Shown: positions 12,061-23,814 of the stretch, one piece after another
Position numbering within the stretch: the first letter of the stretch is position 1
Layout: every line of letters begins with the position of its first letter
Assembly (NCBI GenBank): GCA_036250195.1
Contig: JAVHZZ010000002.1
Location: 277,092,460 to 277,156,459 of the forward strand
Source of the DNA: Mixophyes australis
Lineage: Eukaryota > Chordata > Amphibia > Anura > Limnodynastidae
Length of the DNA: 64,000 nucleotides
Reading direction: 5' to 3'
Position numbers and translations under genes: made by a program
The notes under the pieces: generated by a model
Told to the model about the DNA's origin: nothing
The model's input: the letters and a program-made list of their open reading frames with translations, nothing else
Databases searched by the model: none

Positions 12061-14102
12061 TGTGATTGATACATATAAGACACAGTGGTGCACATATGGC
12101 AATAACGGGAGTTGTAGTTTGTACTGTGCACAATAATGAGTTTTTGTACTTGTGCATAATAAATAAGAGTTGTAGTAGTATTGGGAATTGTAGTAGTATC
12201 TGGGATACACATACCCACACAATCAAAATGTTCCCTGATATAACTAGCATTGTCCCTGTTATGTGTTATGTCTATCTAAGCAAAGGTTAGCCATTAGTCC
12301 TGTATAAATGTATAGCAGAATCTGTGTGTAAGCGACTGGAAGGAAATTATATATATTGTTTGAATAAGTACCACATCTAGGATTCTGCTATGGTGTGAAT
12401 GTGGATAGTCCCTCTAGTGCAAAGAGCTAATTCAGAGCAGAAAAGGGAATAGTATTTCTTGGGTAAACTGGAAACATCCTTGGCAAGTGGCTAATAAATG
12501 AGATTAGTTATTAAATGATCATAAGACATTTGCCTTGTCATTAGCACTTCTTATAATATGCGCAGCATACTAACAAAGCAAATTAGACTCAACGAAGTTC
12601 AACACTAGTAATGCCAAATACCTTCTATACAACATATTATTATTAGTTGCAAGTATGTACTATAAGTGTCTCATTACATTAGCAGTGCCAAGCATATACC
12701 AGCAGTTTCCAACTTACTATACCCAGACAACCACAAATCATATGACAATACACAACATGTACCCGCAGCACGCAATATATATCTACACTGTACAACCCTG
12801 TTGGCTAAAAGTCTAAATATAACAACAAAGTTTAGTGATCAACAAGATAGTTCATTAGTTACAAACCAAATTTCATGGGACAGATATCTTGGCTAAGATG
12901 GTCATATATGTGGTCCTATTGTCAAATATTCATTCACTTATACATTAGAATGTTTACTTGTACTACCTTGTCACATCCATTATACAGTTTACATACCCCG
13001 GTTGTGAAGTATAATACTATTTGCCTAAAGTTACCTCAGCAAATGTTCCATGTCTGTGGCAAATAAATCTAAAGATGGAAACTAATGTGATTCATAACCA
13101 ATGCAGACAGTAACAGTCCCTACCTGACACTGCAGCGTCAGTCAGCCAATCAGATAAAGGCTATAGACTTTAAAAGACTGGGATGAAAATACATTTTTAA
13201 CATTAAACTGAATACTTATCCCTTCAGAATACAAACAATGGCCAATACTATAAGTCTGAAACAAGAAGGCCTGGTGATAAGAAGATACAAAGTTAAAACT
13301 TTGCGATATAATGCAGTCATAATCACCCCCAGAGTTATTTGGTGTGGGTATTACAGGAACACAAATTTACACTTAAGTCTGTTGATCAGTAACAGAGTGC
13401 TTGTCAGGACTGAGGTGATAATGAATAGAGCAAAGTCCAGCAAGGTTTAATCATGTTTTGGTCCACTAAAGATGTCAAAAATAGTTTGAAAATTCCACTT
13501 TCAGCAAGACAATATCAACCACAAATTAGCTGCTGCATTGGAGAAGAATTATCTACACATTAGTCAGGAAAAAAGTGAAACTTTGTAAAAGATCAGGCAT
13601 ATTTTTACAGCTGCAATTGCTGCTAAAGACGCTGCCACTTGGAGTGGTCTTTTTGTAGTCAATTGGCATAGATAAGTGATACTGAATTGTCTTGATAAAT
13701 TTTGGCATTATGTGGCCCACTATATTACCTTAGGCACATGCTGTGATAATGCAGCAGATATCTGGCAAGTGGCCCCAGAATGATCATGTTGCCAGATAAT
13801 GATCTGATCAAAATTAATAGCATCAATATATAAGACACAGAGGAAAATGTGGTCAGAAGATGACACCTATCAGCATGTGTGCACAGTCATCTAAAGCGGA
13901 AGTGATACAGTCTCTCAGCCTGTGTGGCCAAACAGTGGTCCTGTTGTTCAACTCCTGATTATAACAGAAAGATCTGGTCATGTGGAAGACACCCTTATAT
14001 ATATTAATTTATACATGTTCAATTATACAAAGCGTTCATCTAAATTGCATTTATTGTGATGTAAAAAGCCTACTTTATAGTAAATGCATAAAGGAGACTT
14101 AC
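12061..14102. other. Intron sequence without recognised features
   Basis: No exon or repeat was recognised in this 2 kb upstream of the exon at 14103. Confidence 0.4.
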
Positions 14103-14227
14103 AATCAGCATAGTAATTAAGAGATTCTTCTTGGTAACCTGAGCATGGGAGAAGATGTAATTCAGTACCATTGTGAGGTCACTTTTATTCTCTTCCCGGA
14201 GAGTAAAGATACACTTGTCATAATGAC
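14103..14227 (-). CDS. ACACA: ACACA exon: central domain
   Basis: The exon has 125 nt, two bases completing Gly then 41 codons. It reads [20 protein letters not shown], then [20 protein letters not shown]. It matches ACC1. The acceptor is ATTTCAG and the donor GTAAGT. A 12.3 kb intron separates it from the following exon. Confidence 0.97.
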
Positions 14228-16036
14228 CTGAAATATAAAAATCATATGCTCATGAAGTGTATTCAAACAAATATGTCAATAAAAATTATTGGATCAAAAC
14301 TAGAACTACTTTACATGGCCAAAATGTGTGTACAAATAGTACTATAATTACTGTAAACCAATATGAAGGACATCTGTTGCTGAGCGATACTGTAATTCAA
14401 CCAATGAATTATATATTACTATTTTTTTTGAAAAAAGGATTGCTTCTGTTAAATTGGACCTGCAATATACAAGCGTCCTTAAAACATCACAAAAGGTATC
14501 TACCTAGGAGCATAACATGCAATCAGCAGGCCCCATAGCACACGTCGATTCGATCTAGAGGATCCCGTTGTACTCATGTACTGCTATGGTAGTAAAGTGG
14601 ATTTACCTATATCTGCAGTTCACAACCTCAGAAATGGGTTTCCATGCCATTTAGGTTGAATCTGGATGATTTTCTTTTTGCAAAAAGTGGGTTAAGAAAT
14701 GTAATTCTCTTTCATCCTTTAATTTCAATAAGCTGCACTGAATTCAGATAGAGAGATAGACAAAGTAATCTCTGATAGTATGTCCATTGGCTGAAGAAAA
14801 TCCCACTTGTAACCTGAGCAATATAAATTTGGCGTTATGTAAATTAGGTGCTGGTGAGGGCAGAAGTGCCTGTAACACTGAGCTTAAGTGACCATCCAGA
14901 GCCAACATACTGAAAGCATACATCTTAAGGATGGCACAGTAAGTTTATCAGGAGCACAGTGTGCATACTCCTGCCAGTACATAGTTACTTTCTCATTAAT
15001 ACTCATATCTTCTGTGAAGCTGGCAAACTTCATACAGACATTCAAAAAGGTAAATATAGAAGGAATAATACAACTATAACACACAGTAAATGAAAACATT
15101 TTTGGTTATGTGTTGTCTATCCAGATACTTGTTTAATGTGCAGTTCTGTGTTGGTGGTCTATCTTCTTTACAAAGCACAAGAAAAGATCCAACAATCTCT
15201 GCTGGGCCCCTTTCCTTAACTATAGCTGAAATATGTGTATTGTGTATTGACTAAGGGAAATGCACGCAGGCAAGATGCATGCAGTAAAGTATTTGTAATA
15301 ATGATGATAAGAATAACAATTATAATAACCATTATCATCACAATGATTAAAAATACAATGTTTGTCCCCTAGATCTAAAATGATGTAGTATCCGGCAAAG
15401 TTTGAAAATAATTTTCTGGCCGAGAGTGTACCCACTGTACCATTAAAAAGTGTAAGCTTCAAAAGTGTAAAAACTGGAAATGCCAAGCATTTCAACATAG
15501 ACATTAACTCTTCCCCTCTGTCAAATTAACTCCCATCCCCTCTACGATAGTAAATAAGAGATCTTAATACAGTATTAGAAAAAGAACAAGTATTAAAACA
15601 AAAAAAACATTTCAATATGGCCACCATAAAAACATGTACATAATGACAGGTTTACTATCAGCAACATAGAACGTCACAGGCAGGGTTCAGTGAGGCAAAT
15701 ATCACAGGTACCAGAAACTGGCAGCAAAACATATGGAACTATGCTACAGAACTGTATTTTACTGGTTTTTACCTTGGTGGTATATATAAAAATGATTTAT
15801 AATATTTGTATTTCATATTGTACACTACATTAGTACAAATGTTTATGTCAGTTTATGCATGGAATGAAAAGAATGCTATTTTAGTTGTTACTGTTATAGG
15901 GCCCAGCTTCACAGGTGGACCAGCAAAAGGAGATGACATGTGTCTATACTGGCTTCCTCACAGTGACACTGACCTTTGTAATTTTCTGAGCATTTGTATA
16001 ATGTAAATATTAAAATGATGAACGTATATTCATTAT
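14228..16036. other. Intron sequence; contains a polylinker-like string
   Basis: Mostly unassigned AT-rich intron. At 14554-14566 the string TCTAGAGGATCCC equals the XbaI-BamHI part of common cloning polylinkers and is preceded by GTCGA at 14544-14548. This may be chance or an artefact. Nothing else was recognised. Confidence 0.4.
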
Positions 16037-17486
16037 CAACATTTATTTATATAGCGCCAACAGATTCCTTAGCGCTTTACAATTGGGAACAAACATTAAT
16101 AAAACAATACTGGGTAATACATACAGACAGAGAGGTAAGAAACCCCTGCTCGCAAGATTACAATCTATAGGACAATGGGAGTTTGAAACACAAGGGCACG
16201 TGCTACATCATATTGCACAATGGACCAGCTAGAATGCAAAGGTAAAAGTATTGAGTGGGCTGTGTGTGTGACAATGTTGGTCAGAGGGTTGTTGTCTTGC
16301 GTTAGCTGTATAGAGGATGGTAATAGGGTAATCTAGGGAAATTAAGATGGTGGGTGAAGAATATCATAACCTTGTCTGAAGAGGTGGTTTTTCAGTGAAC
16401 GCTTGAAGGTTTGAAGGCTAGAGGAAAGTCTTACTGTGCGAGGGAGGGAATTCCACAAAGTGGGTGCAGCCCAGAAAAAATCCTGTAACCGGGAATGGGA
16501 GGATATGATGAGAGTGGAAGAGAGACGTAGATATTGTTCAGAACGGAGGTGTCGAGTTGGGAGATATTTTGAGACAAGTGAGGAAATGTATGTCGGTGCA
16601 ATTTTGTTGATGGCCTTATATGTTAGTAGAAGAATTTTATATTGGATTCCTTGAAATACAGGCAGCCAATGTAGAGACTGACAGAGTAGCTCAGCAGAGG
16701 AATAACGGTTTGTAAGGAAAATCAATCTAGCCGCTGCGTGCAAAATAGATTGTAGGGGTTCAAATCTGACTTTGGGAAGACCAGTAAGGAGGAAATTGCA
16801 ATAGTCGATGCGGGAGATGATGAGTGCATGAATTAATGTTTTTGCGGTGTCTTGTGTCAGATATGTGCGTATTCTGGAAATGTTCTTTAGGTGTATGTAA
16901 CATGATTTAGATATAGAGTTGATGTGGGGAATAAAAGACAGTTGTGAGTCAAGGATTACACCTAGGCAACGAGCTTGAGGGGTGGGATTTATGGTCATGT
17001 TATCAACAGAAATAGAAATGTCAGGCAGGAAGCTTCTGTTTTTGGTTGGGAATATTATTAATTCAGTTTTTGAAAGATTGAGTTTGAGTTGGCGAGAAGA
17101 CATCCAAGATGAAGTGGCAGAAAGACAGTCAGTAACGCGAGACAACACAGATGGTGAAAGATCAGGAGAGGATAGATAGATTTGTGTACCATCCGCATTG
17201 AGATGATACTGAAATCCAAAGGAGCTTATTAGGTTTCCAAGAGAAGTGGTGTCGATAGAGAATAGCAGAGGACCGAGGACTGAGCCCTGTGGTACTCCAA
17301 CTGATAGAGGAAGCAGAGCAGAGGTGGATCCACAGAAATTAACACTGAAAGAGCGATTAGATAGGTAGGATGAGAACCAGGATAGGACAGTGCCTTCAAG
17401 ACCTAGGGATTGTAGCGTTTGTATGAGGAGAGAGTGGTCAACAGTGTCAAATGCAGCAGAGAGATCCAGGAGAATTAGAAGAGAGT
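16037..17486 (-). mobile_element. L2-like LINE, 5'-truncated, inactive RT
   Basis: The minus-strand frame is open from about 17485 to 16342 and encodes the second half of an L2/CR1-group reverse transcriptase: [28 protein letters not shown], then the C-terminal [35 protein letters not shown] and [10 protein letters not shown] blocks. The catalytic YADD is replaced by NADG (17188-17199), so the enzyme would be dead. The 3' tail (TTGGCGCTATATAAATAAAT) matches the V-SINE tail. The 5' truncation at about 17486 removes the endonuclease and the RT start, which is usual for LINE copies. Confidence 0.88.
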
Positions 17487-18561
17487 ATATTAAAAAATGT
17501 TTTATCTATTTTCATTAAAAAGGCATCATATCACAAAATCCCCAATAGTAAAATCAGGATAAATTAGACCAAGCTGCTGATTACCCCAAAAGCATACACT
17601 GATCCTCTCATGCCATGTGCACACCTTAGAACGGAACAGGGGTCCAGGAGATGGAAAAATGACCATGCTGATAAATATAGGGAAAGTAATTGACTACATT
17701 TTCTCAATCATATTAATATTAGAAACTCTATAGTGCTAATAAGAGTATTAAATCACCACTAAATAGGCAATTCAGTAGTAGTTTTTCATTAAACTATACT
17801 CAGCTAATATCAATATCTTGTTTTACCACAAGATGGCAACAGTGCACCATTTAGAATGTTGTAGTGTTCTAAACCTCCAACAAAAATCGACACAAATCAA
17901 GTTTGGGGAGACCATCATTTTTCTTGGCTATATAGTTCAGCGTAGATGACTATACTGGTTTCAAAAACTTATTTTCTGTCAACCCCTTTATGTGCTTCTG
18001 ATTGGCTGCTTTTGTACTGACCTTTCCAGTTGATAGTATTTCATTCATTAGTATGGCAGCTATATTATGTCAAGCTATGGCCATTATTTGGATAACTTAT
18101 TTGTAACTGCCTTTTGGACTACAGCAAGAAAGAAGATTCCGATTGCATTTATAATGCAGTAAATAAGGGACGTGGGGGCGTTTGTTTTTCATTACATTTT
18201 ATATGGAAACTGCAAGTTTTCGGACTTATTGATAACACTGCTGAGACACAATTCTCTCTTCTCTATGACACTTCATTAGATTATATTATGTATGAATAAA
18301 GTAACCTGACTTTTGCATTTATGACTAACAGCGCCCAGCTGCATATAGATGCATTTGTATGCCGAACATAGAAATACTAGTCTTCTGAATTGGATGTACC
18401 TCGATATACGTGTGACTCACAATACATGCGAGTAAGACCGCAAGTTTTGTAACAGAATTTTTATGTGCAGGTGAATGGATAAAACTGTGTCAAACTCTAA
18501 TTGAGAATAAGAACATATCATTTTCACCTGGAAATAGAAGTGTAAATTAAAAAAGACATAC
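17487..18561. other. Intron sequence without recognised features
   Basis: No exon or repeat was recognised. Confidence 0.4.
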
Positions 18562-18650
18562 CATGCTGGAACTGTGTTTCAACCTTTAAATACTGCCGTA
18601 GCAAATCCATGACTACAGCTTTCATGTGGCCTCGAATGCCGCTCCGGTAT
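18562..18650 (-). CDS. ACACA: ACACA exon: central domain
   Basis: The exon has 89 nt, one base completing Arg, 29 codons, then one base of a split Gly codon. It reads [20 protein letters not shown] then LKVETQFQH. It matches ACC1 with few changes. The acceptor is TTATCAG and the donor GTATGT. Confidence 0.97.
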
Positions 18651-19851
18651 CTGATAAAATTGGGTTAAATTTATGTGAACAAGGAATGTACAGTATAAAA
18701 AGCATCTTGCTATATAAACAGAAATAAATAAGGCATTCCTAAAAAAATTGTTCTTTTCTAGATGTGTGTTTACCATATATACCAAGTCATAATGTGTTAG
18801 TAATAATAGTGTTTTCTCCATACAGAACATTTTATATATTTATATAAATATAGTTACAGTAAGCATGCTAAGAAGCTTAGTTGTTTTTTCCCATTTACTA
18901 TTTTCCTTAACATTCCAGACATATGGACCAATGAGAAAACAAAATGTAAAAAAAACATGCTTCAAATAGTTTTCAATAGTTCACTGCAACATTACAATTA
19001 TAGGATGTAGCCTTATTAAAAAGAGTTCTCCACCACAAATGAATAAGTGTCTCTCTATCTGGACATTGGTGAGCTCTTCGTTTGCAGGCTGGAAATTATG
19101 AGGTGTGGTTCCATCTATCCTGGCCTCCCTCAGCTTGGCTTTGGTATTCACACTGACAATGGATAGCTTCAATAAAGTTGAACAAAACTCACTTATAGTT
19201 AAATAAATAAAAACAAATCAGTTAACCATTCAGCTAAAGCTTCTAGCCTTCTAGACATAGAAATGATAATTGAAATTGTTTTTCCAGCAAGTAACAGTGA
19301 GATCTACCATAGTTTTACCTAATCAACTTTCACCTTACCCTGATCTGGGTGATAAGGAAAGCAGAAAATAGAAGATGACAATGCTAAGAAAAAAGGCAAG
19401 TGTTATGGAATATGCATCCCGTATATTGTGCATAACAACTGAACACGTCTTCATGCCAGCGCTGTACATCAAGAAGTAGCCAGACTACTCAAACGAAAGA
19501 CATGCAAAGTGATTTTACAGTTTAACATGGCAAAACAAAAAGCAAAAATGAGAATTGTTTTATATGCTCTAACCATGTTATTCATCGGACATAGATTGCA
19601 CTGTCCAATCAACAAGTAGAAAAAAAGACAGTAAGGTTTTTAGGGTGTGAAATTTGGAACAATTTGGGATAAATTAGAAAAAAAAAAACTCATCAGGGTC
19701 GCAACTTAAAAAGTCCCACAAAGAGACTACGGTGAAGCCTAAAAAATGTGATTTATTTGCTACTAAAAAAGCAAACATCTAAACTCCTTGAACCAAAACT
19801 CTGGTCATGGAAGAATGATTTTAGCACTTAGTTCTTCAGTTAACATCTCAC
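18651..19851. other. Intron sequence without recognised features
   Basis: This 1.2 kb intron is AT-rich with no recognised element. Confidence 0.5.
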
Positions 19852-19952
19852 CTTTGCACCAATTGCACAATACTCTGTGTGTTCATGAAGAAAACCTCAC
19901 GTTCAGATTTACGGTTCAATGTAGCTGCGTGACTATCTAGTATATTTGCAAT
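19852..19952 (-). CDS. ACACA: ACACA exon: central domain
   Basis: The exon has 101 nt, 33 codons plus two bases of a split Arg codon. It reads [20 protein letters not shown] then [13 protein letters not shown]. It matches ACC1 ([18 protein letters not shown]2 differs). The acceptor is GCTCAG and the donor GTGAGA. Confidence 0.97.
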
Positions 19953-20103
19953 CTGAGCAAAAAAATAGAAAAAATAATTACTATTTTGGAAGCACAAAAT
20001 TCAGCCAAATGATTAAGATGTAAAAGGAAAATGATGCTATATTTTTGTTGTTAATTAAGAGGCGTCAACTTGTTGGAAGTGATCAACAGAGTTATGTAAC
20101 ATT

Positions 20104-20746
20104 GGGGCATATTTAACAAATAGTGATTGTGCACTTACCGTACAATCCATGTCCCTCTCTCCCCCCCGCATATTTATTAAAGGTGCATCGCAGCAGATAT
20201 TGTGGATATCTGCTGCTTTGCATTCTGCTTCGTTTTGGGGAGCAGACACCATTCTACAGTATGGTGACTGCTCCCTCTCGCAATCTAACAAGTTCCGAAA
20301 AATAGTTTTTTTCGGAAACTTGTCATGATAATGTACACCAGCTGGAGCTGATAAATGAAAAATCTCAGTACTGTCAGCTCTGCTCCGAAGAGCAGAGCTG
20401 GACAGCGCATGTGTGGAGGCATCACATGATCCCTCCCTGTCAATCACCGCTCTATCTCTGCTACTATAGTTGCAGAGACAGAGCGAGATGTTTGTGCGAA
20501 TTTCGAAATGCACATGCGCAATTACTGAAAGAAGGGAAGTGAAGAGGACGAGGAGGTGATCCGGGGACAGCGCGTTCCAAAGAGGCCGGGTAAGTATGAT
20601 TTTTTTATCACAGAAACAGCAGTTTATCGGAACTGCTGTTTTTGTGCTGGGTTGTACATAAATTTGAGAAATAGTTAAATTCTTATCATAGCGATAAGGA
20701 TTGAAAACTATTTTTCACTTTATGTGAACATTGATAAATGTGCCCC
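20104..20746. mobile_element. MITE with GGGGCATATTTAAC inverted ends
   Basis: The left end GGGGCATATTTAACAAAT is inverted in GATAAATGTGCCCC on the right, flanked by ATT on both sides (20101-20103 and 20747-20749). The interior has palindromic pieces, for example TCTGCTGCTTTGCA and GTTTCTTTTCGG-like inverted segments. A 152-codon minus-strand ORF inside shows no family resemblance and is not called. The superfamily is not assigned. Confidence 0.6.
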
Positions 20747-20879
20747 ATTATTACAAAAGAGAACAGAAATTTTAAATTGTGAAAAGTCAAGAAAAACTAA
20801 GTTTGTTTATTATGGAGAAAAAGACACTTTAGATTCGACCCAATTAATATTTTGAAACATTAAACTCTGGTTAACTTTT

Positions 20880-21135
20880 CCTAACCAGGACCATACAGAG
20901 GAAACGGATCAGCTGCAAATGGAAGAAAGACATTTTCACCATCAGCAGAGGAAAGGGTTCTTTACTGTAAGGGAAGTTAAGCTGTGGAATTTATAATCAG
21001 ATGAGCTGATGATGACACATTAAATAACGGAATTGAAAAATGGATTGGATGCCTTTGTAGCTAAAATTAGTAAAGGACATTATGGATATAAAAGATCAAG
21101 GGACTGGATTGGATTTAGTTGTTTTCCTCCCTATG
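20880..21135 (+). repeat. Possible interspersed-repeat fragment
   Basis: A plus-strand reading contains GKGFFTVREVKLWN, then a stop-ridden continuation. It resembles a coding-derived repeat fragment I associate with amphibian genomes. I cannot classify it from sequence alone. Confidence 0.25.
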
Positions 21136-21375
21136 AGACACAATTAGTTACAGTAGCACTGGGGGGTTGTTTTGCTGTCCTTTGCATAAACATTATTCGA
21201 ATTTAAATAAGTTTATGGGCCTATGCAATTTTTCAACCATAATAATTGTGTAACTATGCATTAAGATCAATAATGGATGATAAAGAATAAGCTGTAGGAT
21301 TGCCTATTCTGGGAAAACAGTAACAATCCTTTGTATAATTCATACAATAATACAGGATTATTTTCTACACACTAC

Positions 21376-21564
21376 CTGTTGGCTTGGAAACTGGCACAAG
21401 ACAGAAGTAATGTTGCTGGCATATTGTGCCATCTCTTTCTTGATCGATTTCTCCACATTTGGTGGAATACGCCCTGATACGCTTGTCATAATATCCTGCA
21501 GCTCCAGCAGAGGAAGCGATGGATCTCTGAGGGTTTTCATCAGTCTTTCCACAAAGTCTTTTAA
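21376..21564 (-). CDS. ACACA: ACACA exon: central domain
   Basis: This phase-0 exon has 189 nt, 63 codons, the longest in the window. It begins [20 protein letters not shown] and ends [13 protein letters not shown]. The block [20 protein letters not shown] is nearly invariant in vertebrate ACC1. The acceptor is TTGGCAG and the donor GTAGTG. Confidence 0.98.
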
Positions 21565-21768
21565 CTGCCAAAAACAAATTTTATTTGTTTTGTTATTTTT
21601 TGCATAATGTGTAAGAGCTGCATAATGACTTGCAGAAATTTGTTCACATTCTTAATATTCTCCATATCACACATTTACCATTTTTCATCATTTTAATTAT
21701 AGCACATATGCCCAAAATATTTCATTAACTTGACATTCCATTTTGTGACTATATAACAGGCTGGTTAC

Positions 21769-21915
21769 CTTGCTGCTGAAACAGGGCTCCGGAAGGCAAT
21801 ATCCATTCATGACATTTACTAGGTTATCTAGTACACAGTGAAAAACACGATGCAGCTTCTCTCCATGAAGAGCAGTGCTGTGAATCTGAGGCAAGGATCC
21901 TGTGTGCAGATCAGC
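21769..21915 (-). CDS. ACACA: ACACA exon: start of central domain
   Basis: This phase-0 exon has 147 nt, 49 codons. It reads [20 protein letters not shown] to [13 protein letters not shown]. Mammalian ACC1 has very similar residues. The donor GTAACC is separated from the next exon by only 204 bp. Confidence 0.97.
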
Positions 21916-22417
21916 CTTTAAACAGAAGTAACATACTGTATTAGCACAACATTACATAATGTAAAGAAAATATGACCATCTTAAAGCCAAATGCAACTGT
22001 TCTATTGGTACAATATTACCATGTATTTTAATATACATCAGGTTCCTCATGTCAACAGCACTATTCAGTTAGAAATGACTTGTATTATTAAATCTGCCGA
22101 CATTTATAGGATATTGAAAAGCGAAGGGTTATTTTCTTTCTCAAAATCAATTTATTTACAAAACATCCTAGCAGATGTGAGAGCAATATTATTATACTAT
22201 AATGAGTAAACTGCAACTGGCTTTGTTTTTTATTAACAATTTCTGCATGTATTACAGATCAAGAAAATGTCTTCTGAAGACGGCACAGGGTCTTCAAAGT
22301 CTGATCAGCCTGATCAGTAATAGCTGCTTTACAAATACAGTTTGGAGAGGAATCACTAGGACCATTAGTGTTTTTCCTAATTTTAAGCTTTTATGCTTCA
22401 TTACCATAATGCCCTAC

Positions 22418-22552
22418 CTGCTGCACCCTGCTTGGATCATCTAGTTGGAGCTTAGCAATTACACAACCAGGCTCCAGAACAGCCCCTGAGCGCTTCACAA
22501 AGTGTATACATCCTGACTCCATGGCTGTTAGGGTCATCACCATCTTCATCAC
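22418..22552 (-). CDS. ACACA: ACACA exon: biotinylation site (VMKM)
   Basis: This phase-0 exon has 135 nt, 45 codons. It begins [20 protein letters not shown]; the third residue is the lysine that carries biotin, inside the canonical Met-Lys-Met motif. The rest ([19 protein letters not shown]) closes the carrier domain. The carrier domain is therefore split by a 7.5 kb intron exactly one codon before VMKM. That intron holds a whole DIRS retrotransposon. Confidence 0.98.
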
Positions 22553-23036
22553 CTGAGAGAAATCGCATGTTTATTTATAGCTTATACAGCATAAGAACAT
22601 CGCAGCCAACAATCACAAGTCTACACTATAAGCAGTACAGTCCCTAACTACAGAAAGGAACAAATTACCTATATGTAGTCTACAAGTCGTATGCCATCTC
22701 ACATTTATATACATGGCATGTCAAATAAAACACAGTTGCCCATGTTTTGTGGACACACTATGTCTCTTTGCTGAAGGAGAACCTATTTTCCTCTTAGGGT
22801 GAGTCATGCCACCTGCAGATCAATAAATACAAGGTGGCCCATCTGTTGTACACTTGTAGACATTTTCTTTGAAATGAGTGCGAGGTGTTTTATTAGATAA
22901 TGGTAACAATAGTACTGCAAATGCTGAATTAGTACAACGGAATTCCATAAACAGTACTTTGTGTCAGTCTAAAAGCAGGTTCAATTTAAACATATGAATT
23001 GCGCTTGACTATAGCGCCACCAACTTTAATTTTCAA

Positions 23037-23416
23037 CCCCCCATTCTAGTCAAATCAAGCTACTTAAGGTGTTAAAAAGGTTCTTGTCATGCATTTGGGC
23101 CTAGCCCAGGCCTCCTCAGGGGAAGAGCGTTACTTCCCGACGCAAGCGACCTTTTTTAATGTGGTTTTGTCTACATGTCACCACCTCATCATTTTTCTCC
23201 ATCACCTCATCTTTCATCTTCATCGCCACAACCTTCATCAAGCTACTTAAGGTGTTAAAAACTCCCCACTGTCACCCCCGGGAACCACCAACCACTCCCA
23301 ACTGTCACTTCTCCTTCAAGAAATATATAGGTCAGTGTATAACTCTGCCCAGCAGGTGGCGCTGCAGCTTGGTTTTTTTTTCTTCCACACACGCCACTAG
23401 GCATTTATATAGTAGA
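23037..23416 (-). mobile_element. Helitron-like non-autonomous element, copy 1
   Basis: Read on the minus strand, the element starts TCTACTATATAAATGCCTAG just after an A. It carries the blocks GCAGCGCCACCTGCTGGGCA and GCTTGCGTCGGGAA-like GC-rich DNA, and ends near TTTGACTAGAATG. The same blocks recur on the plus strand at 29307-29870. A TC start, CTAG-type end and insertion next to A/T fit Helitrons, but no replicase is present. Its 5' end abuts the DIRS element. Confidence 0.45.
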
Positions 23417-23417
23417 T

Positions 23418-23583
23418 AAGATTTTTACTCACCGTAAAATCCATTTCTCTGACTCCATTGGGGGACACTGCGAGACATTGGGGTATAGTAGTGGGCTCAG
23501 GAGTCTTGTCACTTTAACTTGTTAACTCTTTGAACTCCTCCCCTGCTATGCTCCTCCTCTCCAGAGAGATCCTCAGTTTTGAA
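23418..23583 (+). repeat. DIRS-A left terminal inverted repeat
   Basis: It begins near ATTTTTACTCACCGTAAAAT, then has the conserved GGGGGACACTGCGAGACATT. From about 23455 onward it is the inverse of the right end at 29088-29211. Confidence 0.9.
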
Positions 23584-23701
23584 TAACCAAGAGTGAACGT
23601 AAAAGGAGGTAATATAACCTGGAAAGGTCTTAAACTTGTAAACCTTAACCTTAACCAAAGTTTTCACACACAGAACTACACACAGAGCAAGGGAGGGTGC
23701 G

Positions 23702-23803
23702 CAGTGTCCCCCAATGGAGTCAGAGAAATGGATTTTACGGTGAGTAAAAATCTTATTTTCTCTTCCCTGCCATTGGGGGACACTGCGAGACATTGGGGAT
23801 ATA
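23702..23803 (+). repeat. DIRS-A internal complementary region
   Basis: The first half (23702-23750) is the reverse complement of the left end, including ATTTTACGGTGAGTAAAAAT. The second half (23751-23803) is the reverse complement of the right end, including TCTTCCCTGCCATTGGGGGA. The point where they meet, AATCTTATTTTC, therefore represents the circle junction. Confidence 0.9.
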
Positions 23804-23814
23804 CCAAAGCTTCT

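Noticed and set aside
20055..20513. 152-codon minus-strand ORF
   Set aside because: Lies inside a MITE with inverted ends and resembles no family.
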